In this document: in pieces, positions 1-4,950 of the stretch
Layout: the number at the start of each line of letters is the position of its first letter
How positions within the stretch are numbered: position 1 is the stretch's first letter
Origin: Acidobacteriota bacterium
GTDB lineage: Bacteria; Acidobacteriota; Blastocatellia; Pyrinomonadales; Pyrinomonadaceae
Length of the DNA: 8,779 nucleotides
Direction: 5' to 3'
Assembly (NCBI GenBank): GCA_003222835.1
Contig: QHXE01000109.1
Location: forward strand, 1-8,779
Program-made: the position numbers and the translations under genes
Notes under the pieces: generated by a model
What the model was told of the DNA's origin: nothing
What the model saw: only the letters and a program-made list of their open reading frames with translations
The model's database searches: none

Positions 1-2
1 AC

Positions 3-152
3 AGTGCCCAGGTCTCCTTCAGCGACAACGGCAGCGGCAGCCCGCAGCGGGTGCCCTTATCGGGCTGGGGCTGCGTTGTAATCAACGGGCGCTGCAACAA
101 GACAGCGCCCCTGAGCTCGCTGGCGGTGCGGTCGGCTATAGCCGCGCAGAGC
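3..152 (+). other. End of an Ig-like 'choice-of-anchor D' (ASPM/SPD-2/Hydin) repeat plus linker, in frame with the hydrolase
   Basis: The frame that encodes the hydrolase reads VSFSDNGSGSPQRVPLSG across about 12-65. This closely matches the last two beta strands of the ASPM/SPD-2/Hydin-type Ig-like repeat, whose usual ending is 'SFTDNA.GSPQ.V.LSGTG'. About 30 residues of linker (65-152) follow with no family resemblance before the hydrolase core. These repeats are usually found in large secreted or surface proteins. Either the hydrolase is the C-terminal domain of such a protein, or the repeat gene was truncated and joined in frame by chance. The window edge prevents deciding. Confidence 0.5.
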
Positions 153-1205
153 ATGGTAGCCGTGCCCAGCCCTACGGGGCCCAGCAAGGTCGGGACGCGT
201 GTGGTGGACTTGGTTGATTCAACGCGCGACGATCCATTTCTGGCCGAGGGGATCAAACGAGAGCTGCTGGTGCGCTTCTGGTACCCGATTCCGGCCAGCC
301 AGGATTGCAAGCTGGCGGACTACACATCGCCCGCGGTTTGGGCACGCTTCTCGCAGCTCTTGGCAGTGCCGCTGCCCGACGTCAAGACAAACAGTTGCCT
401 GGACGCGCCCATGACGGATGGGCTCCATCCCGTAGTCGTTTTCACGCACGGTTACACGGGCACATTCACCGATTACACATTTCTCTACGAAGACCTCGCC
501 AGCCGAGGCTATGTGGTAGCTTCCGTTGACCACACCTACGAAGCGACCGCGGTTGAATTTCCAGATGGCCGGCTGGCTACATCCGTTCTGGGCAGCCATT
601 TGGCAGACAACTGGCGCGTGGACGATGAGACACTGCGATTCGTGGTCTCCGCGCGTCTGGACGACCTGCGCTTCGTCTTGAACGAATTGCAGCGCATCAA
701 TAACGAAGCCAGCGGTCCGTTCGACGGCAAACTCGATATGTCCCGCGTCGCACTAGCGGGCCACTCGCTTGGTGGATTGACAACATTGCTCGGCGTTCGG
801 GCAGACTCGCGCTTCCGCGCCGGCATCCTCCTTGACCCGTATATGTCCGAGGAGGTTTCCAATCCGACCTTGACATCTGTTCTTCTTCTGGCTGCGGGTC
901 GCACGGAGTGGTCTGAGAAGGAGTTGAGTTTGTGGAACGACTTGCAGGGTCCACGCTTCGCCGTGAACTTCCGTGGCGCCGAGCACGTGATGCCATCCGA
1001 TGCCGTCTGGCTTGCCAAAGGCGCCATCCAAACTGGTGATATGGGACCGGATAAAACCATCGCGGCGATCCGAAATTACATAGCGGCTTTTCTCGACGCG
1101 ACTCTTCGAGATCAACCGTTGGATCGATTGCTGACCGGACCGTCTTCGGACTACCCCGATGCGGAGGTAACCACACAGAGTAAATTATTGCGCGGCAAAC
1201 CATAA
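153..1205 (+). CDS. PAF-acetylhydrolase-like alpha/beta hydrolase (start uncertain, may continue left of window)
   Basis: Predicted esterase/lipase of the platelet-activating-factor acetylhydrolase (isoform II) type, an alpha/beta hydrolase that cleaves short-chain or oxidised acyl esters. Family homology begins at VPSPTGPSKVGTR, directly after the ATG at 153. Seen from that ATG (350 aa): the HGYTG oxyanion-hole motif at about residues 99-103, the nucleophile elbow GHSLGG with Ser at about 205, Asp at about 228 (ILLDPY) and His at about 278 (GAEHVMPSD). This order matches the Ser-Asp-His triad of the family, and the length is ordinary. The frame is open from base 3, with a GTG at 51, but that GTG lies inside a recognisable Ig-like repeat motif and so is a poor start. 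The ATG at 153 has only a weak AG-rich upstream sequence, so a fusion protein starting left of the window is equally possible. No clean signal peptide is visible after the ATG. The gene stands alone on the plus strand. Physiological substrate unknown. Confidence 0.85.
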   Translation: MVAVPSPTGPSKVGTRVVDLVDSTRDDPFLAEGIKRELLVRFWYPIPASQDCKLADYTSPAVWARFSQLLAVPLPDVKTNSCLDAPMTDGLHPVVVFTHGYTGTFTDYTFLYEDLASRGYVVASVDHTYEATAVEFPDGRLATSVLGSHLADNWRVDDETLRFVVSARLDDLRFVLNELQRINNEASGPFDGKLDMSRVALAGHSLGGLTTLLGVRADSRFRAGILLDPYMSEEVSNPTLTSVLLLAAGRTEWSEKELSLWNDLQGPRFAVNFRGAEHVMPSDAVWLAKGAIQTGDMGPDKTIAAIRNYIAAFLDATLRDQPLDRLLTGPSSDYPDAEVTTQSKLLRGKP

Positions 1206-1215
1206 ACCGTCTTCA

Positions 1216-1335
1216 CGCCGCCGTGGCCACACAGGAGGAATCAATGTGCCGCCAGCCGTAGCGCCCGTATTCGCTGGCCAGCGCCACGATCTCTCGCGTC
1301 ACCGCATCTTCATCCGTTCGGTAAAGCACCTTAAG
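1216..1335 (-). pseudogene. IS3-family transposase (OrfB) remnant
   Basis: Reading the minus strand from about 1335 down, the frame gives LYRTDEDAVTREIVALASEY followed by GRYGWRHI (to 1243). This is the conserved segment of IS3-family OrfB/integrase proteins just before the catalytic core, usually '...DE..L...I..LA..YGRYGYRRI'. Resemblance stops after the Ile; the frame then hits TGA at 1213-1215. No DDE catalytic core, OrfA or terminal inverted repeats are visible, so only about 30 codons of a once larger element remain. The call rests on a short motif. Confidence 0.6.
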
Positions 1336-1364
1336 ATCATCATTCCTCAGAGGAGGAGAATTTA

Positions 1365-1526
1365 GTGAAGGACTTGGGTACAGGACTCAATGGCGCGGCG
1401 GGGTTTCCGCTCAAAAGACAATCGAGGCTTGATTGCCGGTTTTGCTCAAACTCCGGATCCGCATCCATTGGGAGAAAAGTGGAATTACTTTTGTACTGTG
1501 ATCGGAGTTCCTTGCTAGGGCCCTAA
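1365..1526 (+). CDS. Possible 53-aa ORF with strong Shine-Dalgarno, no known family
   Basis: A GTG at 1365 follows AGGAGG (1351-1356) by 8 nt, which is good spacing, and the frame runs 53 codons to TAA at 1524-1526. The product starts VKDLGTGLNGAAGFPLKRQ and contains a CRFC pair and one further Cys. I recognise no family. Codon third positions are not strongly GC-biased, unlike the real genes here, and the stretch lies in degraded DNA. Another AGGAGG at 1233-1238 in the same region leads only to a five-codon ORF, so the Shine-Dalgarno match may be chance. Confidence 0.18.
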   Translation: MKDLGTGLNGAAGFPLKRQSRLDCRFCSNSGSASIGRKVELLLYCDRSSLLGP

Positions 1527-1574
1527 CGTTATTGAGGTGCCGCCCGATTTAGTACGGCACGGGGCTTGAGTCCG

Positions 1575-1591
1575 CAGTCTCTGTGAGACTG
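1575..1591 (+). terminator. Small hairpin, possible weak terminator
   Basis: A perfect 7-bp stem (CAGTCTC/GAGACTG) with a TGT loop is followed by GTCCTGTTTT on the plus strand. The stem is short and only half GC, and the T run is interrupted, so it would be a weak terminator at best. It is the only hairpin-plus-T candidate downstream of the plus-strand hydrolase, though it lies 370 bp beyond its stop. Confidence 0.2.
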
Positions 1592-1772
1592 GTCCTGTTT
1601 TGGCAGCTGTCGGAACCCAACCACCGCTCGATTACCCGCCAGGGATCTCCGCGGATTGCTCCTTCACGCAAGATGCGAGTCACTCTCTCGGGCCCGACCT
1701 GCTTTTCGGCGCAAGCAGGTAACGTGCCCTGTTGATCGCGATGACAGTTCGGTCTGTTGCCGCGCTAATTCG

Positions 1773-1802
1773 AGGAACCGAACCTTCAGGAACCGAACTT
1801 TT
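1773..1802. repeat. 15-bp tandem direct repeat, two copies
   Basis: AGGAACCGAACCTTC (1773-1787) is followed immediately by AGGAACCGAACTTTT (1788-1802), 13 of 15 positions identical. The core AGGAACC recurs at 2010 and 2202, inside a separate 12-bp direct repeat. Confidence 0.7.
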
Positions 1803-1841
1803 AGTTACCCCCGAAATTTACCCGCTACGGTGTGTTCGCTA

Positions 1842-1857
1842 CGCTCCCTCGGGAGCG
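1842..1857. repeat. Short palindrome/hairpin
   Basis: CGCTCCC and GGGAGCG form a perfect 7-bp stem separated by only TC. About 15 bp further right lies a 12-bp perfect palindrome, CGATCGCGATCG (1873-1884). Neither is followed by a T tract, so they do not look like terminators. Confidence 0.45.
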
Positions 1858-1995
1858 CTGGTTGCCAGGCCCCGATCGCGATCGCCGCTCTGCGAACGTC
1901 CTGCGAAGACGTCGAAGAATCATCTATGATGCGCGGCAAAGTTCGAGTCCGATCTCGAATCCGTAAGTAATTGAAAAATAGTAGGAAAATCAACC

Positions 1996-2012
1996 TGGTG
2001 CCCGGGAGAGGA
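1996..2012 (-). other. 17-bp match to a tRNA 3' end (tRNA-Leu-like), possible attachment-site remnant
   Basis: The minus strand reads TCCTCTCCCGGGCACCA, which resembles the end of the T arm, acceptor strand and CCA tail of bacterial tRNA-Leu genes. The match breaks off before the T loop (no GGTTCGAnTCC) and no other tRNA arm is present, so this is not a functional tRNA. Tyrosine-recombinase elements leave such 3'-end fragments as attachment sites. A similar-looking TTCGAGTCC occurs on the plus strand at about 1941 without supporting arms. Confidence 0.25.
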
Positions 2013-2208
2013 ACCTAACTCAGGCGATTCGGCGAATAGAATCAGGCTGTTAGGAAATCAGGAGCGCCCGCTACCCCCTAAATTCCCCCCTACCAGATAC
2101 CTGCTTAAAACGATCTCCGGCCGCATTCGTAGCGGGTAACAACAACAAGCGTCCGTCGCGGTTCGCTCGCGTGCGTTCCCGGCCGGATGGATCAGCGGAG
2201 AGGAACCT
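2005..2208. repeat. 12-bp direct repeat, 192-bp period
   Basis: GGAGAGGAACCT occurs at 2005-2016 and again at 2197-2208. The left copy overlaps the tRNA-3'-end-like sequence. No gene lies between the copies. Confidence 0.45.
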
Positions 2209-2478
2209 GAACCCGTCGAACACCGACCGCAAATTGACGCGAAGCTGACTGTTGTGACTGTCCGCTCTGCGGCGTAGGTCGCCAGCGCTTAGCGGGCAGC
2301 TCTCGAAGCGGCAGCGTGCAGTCGGCGGTCGTCACGGGTTTGGTCTTCGCAAGGCCGGGCGCGATGCTTGCGCCTCTCTGTCGCCTCCTGAAACACCTGC
2401 GCCAATTTCAACACCCGCTGCTCTTGACCGCCTGGCTGCCGAGCGCTACCTGCAGGCCGGTGAGCGGCGCGGGTCTGA

Positions 2479-2601
2479 TTGCCCGGCGAACGTGCCAACG
2501 CCCACCTGCTCTACAGGCAAAGCCTCAGCGGCGCCAACGGACACGAGGTCAACAACGGCTTTACGCTCGGGTACGAGTACTCATTCCACCTGGGACCCTG
2601 A
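2479..2601 (+). pseudogene. C-terminal fragment of a beta-barrel-like outer-membrane protein
   Basis: The plus-strand frame ending in TGA at 2599-2601 reads ANAHLLYRQSLSGANGHEV, then NNGFTLGYEYSFHLGP. Alternating polar and aromatic residues with a turn between them resemble the last two strands of an outer-membrane barrel. The frame is closed by an upstream TGA at 2476-2478, and there is no start codon or ribosome binding site of note. Codons over 2363-2480 in another frame give a plausible-looking segment (about 40 residues including ALDRLAAERYLQAGERR), so a frameshift near 2480 may separate two parts of one dead gene. The family cannot be named. Confidence 0.4.
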
Positions 2602-2636
2602 TCCCGCGGCACCTGCGAAAACACACTGCGGTCGGA

Positions 2637-4157
2637 TCACTCCTGGTCCCGTTCGCGCGCCGGACAGCGTTCGAACTGCAGCACGCTGAAGCCGCTCGGG
2701 ACGCTGCGCGGCACTAGTTTGCACAGGTTCTCCTTCCTGGCACGCTCGTCCAACAGACCGTCACGCACGAAAGCGACGAGGTCGTGAAATTCGTCTGGCC
2801 GCAGTTCCAGGGGCGTCGCGAGCAATGGGTCCAATCGAGCCAGGACTGGCGCCATCGGTCCGATAGGCAGCGTCAGGTCGTTGTCCAGCCCGGCGGTGAT
2901 TGCATCGTAATCCCGTACGGAGCGGGCGACGTCCAGGTGATGCCGGATCGCGTCCTCGAGCCGCGTGAATGCGCCGTTGTGGAAGAAGGCGGGCTGCAGC
3001 GCGGCGTTCCTGAGCGGCGAGCTGCGGAACTTGTAGCGATCCGCCGGATTTCCCGTGATCTGCTCCAGGCCGAAATCTTCGTTCTGGCCCGGCCCATCGA
3101 AGATCACATTACCCTTGCCGACGCCAAAGGCCGGGGCGATCTGCGGAACGCCGATCACGTGCATCCGGAAGTCGCTGAACATTTCATTGGATTGCCCGGC
3201 CACAGCGTGACACTGCACGCAAGTGCCCTTGCCCAAGAAGATCAGCGCGCCGCGTTTCTGCGCTTCGCTCATCGCTGCCTCCTCGCCACGCGCATAGCGG
3301 TCAATCGGCGCATTGGCAAACACGAGCGTGAATTCGAATTCGGCGATGGCCCGACCGAACATGCTGAAGTCGATCGGCGCACCAGCGGCTACGGCGGGAA
3401 ACAGGGCGCCGAATTTCTGTAGATAAGCCGGCGTCGAATTCAAGCGTTCGAGCACGGCCTGGCGGATGGGTTCATTGCGAAACCCGCTGGCATTCGGCGC
3501 CGGGACCACCGAGCCAAGGCCATCGTCGAACTGGTCGAACTCGGGACCGATGGTCCCTCGGGTGCCGGTAAATCCGGCCACTTCGACCAATTCAGTCGGC
3601 GGTATGTGCGCCTGCGCGATCAGCAGGTGGGTGACGACGGGATCGTATGGCCCGAAGCGCGTGGTGCCTTCCGGTTGCGGAAAACTGAACCCGGCGGAAT
3701 TGTCGAAAGGATCGCCCGAAAGCGCAGCGAACCGACCGTTCCACATCAGCTTGGGATAGAAAGCCGTGTTGACCGCGGCCGGGGTCCGGCGTTGGTTCCG
3801 CGGACCGTCGCGATGCGGCCCGACCAGGTTGTTGTTCTGTATTCCGATCGCGATGGACTGGCTGTCGCCGAACCCCGTGGCGGGTGAATGGCAACCGCCA
3901 CAGGTGTTGTCGGAATGCAGGCCGCCAGACTTGTCAAACCATAGCAGCCGGCCGAGATCGGCGAGCTGCCGGTTGACCGGGCGGCCCAGCCGTTGCGGCA
4001 GGCTCTCTTCCACCCGGCCGGTGAATCCCGCCGCGTGCAAGGCGGCTGTCAACTGCCTGTCCAGACCGTCGGCACTCGCGGCGGATGCGGCCCCAGCCAC
4101 CTCGAACGCCATGATCGCCGCCAGTGACGCAATCAGCTTGCTTGTTGCGCGTGCCAT
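2637..4157 (-). CDS. Di-haem cytochrome c peroxidase / MauG-like protein
   Basis: Periplasmic di-haem c-type cytochrome of the bacterial cytochrome c peroxidase/MauG family, using haem iron and peroxide-level oxidants to reduce H2O2 or to oxidise a partner. It has 506 aa with a Sec signal peptide (residues 1 to about 28, AGAASA region). The first haem site is CGGCH at 86-90, after the family-typical 'LLWFDKSGG...' and before SPATGFGD. The second is CVQCH at 313-317. The late family motif NPADRYKF..SPLRNAALQP followed by FFHNGAF is at about 370-397. The protein is longer than the ~330-400 aa of classical CcpA or MauG; the additions lie mostly between the haems (residues 150-240) and at the C-terminus. 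The start at 4157 is supported by AAAGGGGAG about 8 nt upstream. It is the last gene of the minus-strand set, 89 bp after the 183-aa secreted protein. Whether it is a peroxidase or a protein-modifying enzyme cannot be decided without structural alignment of the axial ligands. Confidence 0.93.
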   Translation of the reverse strand: MARATSKLIASLAAIMAFEVAGAASAASADGLDRQLTAALHAAGFTGRVEESLPQRLGRPVNRQLADLGRLLWFDKSGGLHSDNTCGGCHSPATGFGDSQSIAIGIQNNNLVGPHRDGPRNQRRTPAAVNTAFYPKLMWNGRFAALSGDPFDNSAGFSFPQPEGTTRFGPYDPVVTHLLIAQAHIPPTELVEVAGFTGTRGTIGPEFDQFDDGLGSVVPAPNASGFRNEPIRQAVLERLNSTPAYLQKFGALFPAVAAGAPIDFSMFGRAIAEFEFTLVFANAPIDRYARGEEAAMSEAQKRGALIFLGKGTCVQCHAVAGQSNEMFSDFRMHVIGVPQIAPAFGVGKGNVIFDGPGQNEDFGLEQITGNPADRYKFRSSPLRNAALQPAFFHNGAFTRLEDAIRHHLDVARSVRDYDAITAGLDNDLTLPIGPMAPVLARLDPLLATPLELRPDEFHDLVAFVRDGLLDERARKENLCKLVPRSVPSGFSVLQFERCPARERDQE

Positions 4158-4203
4158 CTCGCTCTCCCCTTTGCCCTATTGCCATTTATTTCAGGCAGGC
4201 GCC

Positions 4204-4235
4204 CCCGGCCTGGCGGGCGTGCCCGCCAGGCCGGG
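4204..4235. repeat. Perfect 15-bp inverted repeat in the gap between two exported-protein genes
   Basis: CCCGGCCTGGCGGGC and its exact reverse complement are separated by only GT, giving a very stable GC-rich stem (effective loop 4 nt). It lies 11 bp after the stop of the 183-aa gene and 46 bp before the peroxidase start, so a shared transcript would contain it. There is no T tract on the minus strand after it, which argues against a standard intrinsic terminator. It could lower downstream expression or protect the upstream message. Confidence 0.75.
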
Positions 4236-4246
4236 AAGGCCCTGCA

Positions 4247-4798
4247 CTATGGGACCCGCGGGTTCAGCGAGGTCATGAGGCCGTCCGGATTCTTGAAATA
4301 AAGCCACGCATTCACCGTCCAGAAGGGCACCGGTTCGTCGTTGCTCCAGACGTCGAGGTTGCCGGCAAAGCCTTCCGGGGGCGGTCCGTCTTTTCCTTTT
4401 AGCGTGCAGGCGAACGGTATGAGGTATTCCAGCGCCACCAGGCGGAGCTCAGTCTGGCCGGGCAGGAAGGCATAAAGGAGTACCGCCGGGTGCGCCGGAT
4501 CAAAATTGCAGCTCACGCGAGCGGGATTAAGGTAGTGAAATCCCTCGCCGGGCACATCCGGACTCCCTGGGATGAAGCCGTCGGCCAAAGCCACATTGAC
4601 ATCCTTGTATTTCCGGGTCGCCTCCCTGGCGGCTTCAAGTTGGTCCTCCGTTGGCTGGGTGAGCTTCAGCATGTCCGAGTAGCTCAGGATGCGCGGGCTC
4701 TCATCGTCGGCAGTGGCAACGCTGGCGGCCGCCAGGCATGCAAGGCCGCCCAGCGCCGCGCAGGCGATCATGGGTGCAGATCGATAAAATTTCTTCAT
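4247..4798 (-). CDS. Secreted conserved protein of unknown function, Trp-containing
   Basis: A 183-aa product with a clear Sec signal peptide: MKKFYR followed by a hydrophobic alanine-rich stretch and a likely cleavage after VATA (residue 30). The mature part has GEGFHYLNP (84-92), PAVLLYAFLPG (104-114), LRLVALEYLIP (118-128) and PFWTVNAWLYFKNPDGL (158-174). I recognise this pattern as a widespread uncharacterised exported family (FHY-NP, LLY, LV-VEY-VP, W-W-NP-G), with no established function. Three Trp (151, 160, 165) cluster near the C-terminus; two Cys (97, 131) could pair. The frame is open upstream to 4996, but the ATG at 4798 is chosen because AAAGGGGA lies just before it and the signal peptide starts there; the upstream 66 residues are unlike protein. 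The neighbouring downstream gene encodes the di-haem peroxidase. Confidence 0.85.
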   Translation of the reverse strand: MKKFYRSAPMIACAALGGLACLAAASVATADDESPRILSYSDMLKLTQPTEDQLEAAREATRKYKDVNVALADGFIPGSPDVPGEGFHYLNPARVSCNFDPAHPAVLLYAFLPGQTELRLVALEYLIPFACTLKGKDGPPPEGFAGNLDVWSNDEPVPFWTVNAWLYFKNPDGLMTSLNPRVP

Positions 4799-4802
4799 GG
4801 GG

Positions 4803-4810
4803 TCCCCTTT
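4803..4810 (-). promoter_or_regulatory. Ribosome binding site that fixes the start of the 183-aa secreted protein
   Basis: The minus strand reads AAAGGGGACCCC immediately before the ATG at 4798. The same AGGGGA element precedes the peroxidase (AAAGGGGAG before 4157) and the lipoprotein (AAGGGGATC before 5783), which supports using it as a start criterion in this genome. Confidence 0.6.
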
Positions 4811-4836
4811 CGAGATTGATTGAGCGCGAGATTCGA

Positions 4837-4950
4837 TCACGCGCCGATAGCGTGGGCTGTTACGGCGTCGCGTCGCCGGCTGTGAAATGTGTGACCTCCG
4901 AGAACTAAGAGTCTCAAGGCGGGCGATTCGGCCACCACACGTGAATTCAT
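4837..4950 (-). CDS. Possible 37-aa leader ORF
   Basis: An ATG at 4950 is preceded by GAGAGGGGATCAAG, the same type of ribosome binding site as the three recognised genes around it. The frame encodes MNSRVVAESPALRLLVLGGH and 17 more residues, arginine- and histidine-containing, ending with TGA at 4837-4839, 38 bp before the next gene's start codon. The ATG overlaps the stop of the preceding open frame as ATGA. No signal peptide, membrane helix or known family is evident. It could be a regulatory leader peptide or a chance ORF. Confidence 0.28.
   Translation of the reverse strand: MNSRVVAESPALRLLVLGGHTFHSRRRDAVTAHAIGA

Larger units (their letters stand above)
1818..2139. repeat. 12-bp inverted repeat flanking ~300 bp
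   Basis: TTACCCGCTACG at 1818-1829 is the exact reverse complement of CGTAGCGGGTAA at 2128-2139. A degenerate direct copy of the sequence around the left arm (TACCCCCnAAATT..CCC, near 1805) also occurs near 2074. The enclosed 298 bp contains no recognisable gene. It could be the footprint of a small non-autonomous element, but 12 bp is short and no target-site duplication was identified. Confidence 0.4.
1206..2636. other. Gene-poor, decayed accessory stretch
   Basis: No intact gene of recognisable family is visible on either strand over this 1.4 kb. The open frames here are short, mutually overlapping and of biased, arginine- or proline-rich composition, as expected for GC-rich non-coding DNA. 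The individual items that can be supported (transposase remnant, beta-barrel C-terminus, repeats, hairpins, a tRNA-like end) are listed separately. Together they suggest repeated insertion and deletion next to the hydrolase gene. Confidence 0.6.

Noticed and set aside
1233..1260. AGGAGG (1233-1238) followed by an ATG (1244-1246) on the plus strand, suggesting a gene start.
   Set aside because: The frame ends after five codons (MCRQP, then TAG), and the same bases are better explained as the minus-strand transposase remnant.
1941..1960. TTCGAGTCC looking like a tRNA T loop on the plus strand.
   Set aside because: No acceptor, D or anticodon arms can be formed around it, and no CCA end follows.
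1656..1970. 104-codon plus-strand open frame.
   Set aside because: Rich in Arg and Ser with a repeat-derived RNRTFRNRTF stretch, no ribosome binding site, no family; it overlaps the repeat cluster.
2289..2498. 69-codon minus-strand open frame.
   Set aside because: Arg/Gln-rich composition typical of antisense frames in GC-rich DNA; no start signal and no recognisable domain.
2784..3422. 212-codon plus-strand open frame opposite the peroxidase gene.
   Set aside because: It is the antisense of an unambiguous di-haem peroxidase with two CxxCH motifs and a signal peptide.
3766..4278. 170-codon plus-strand open frame spanning the peroxidase start.
   Set aside because: Antisense of the signal peptide, first haem site and intergenic hairpin; no independent support.
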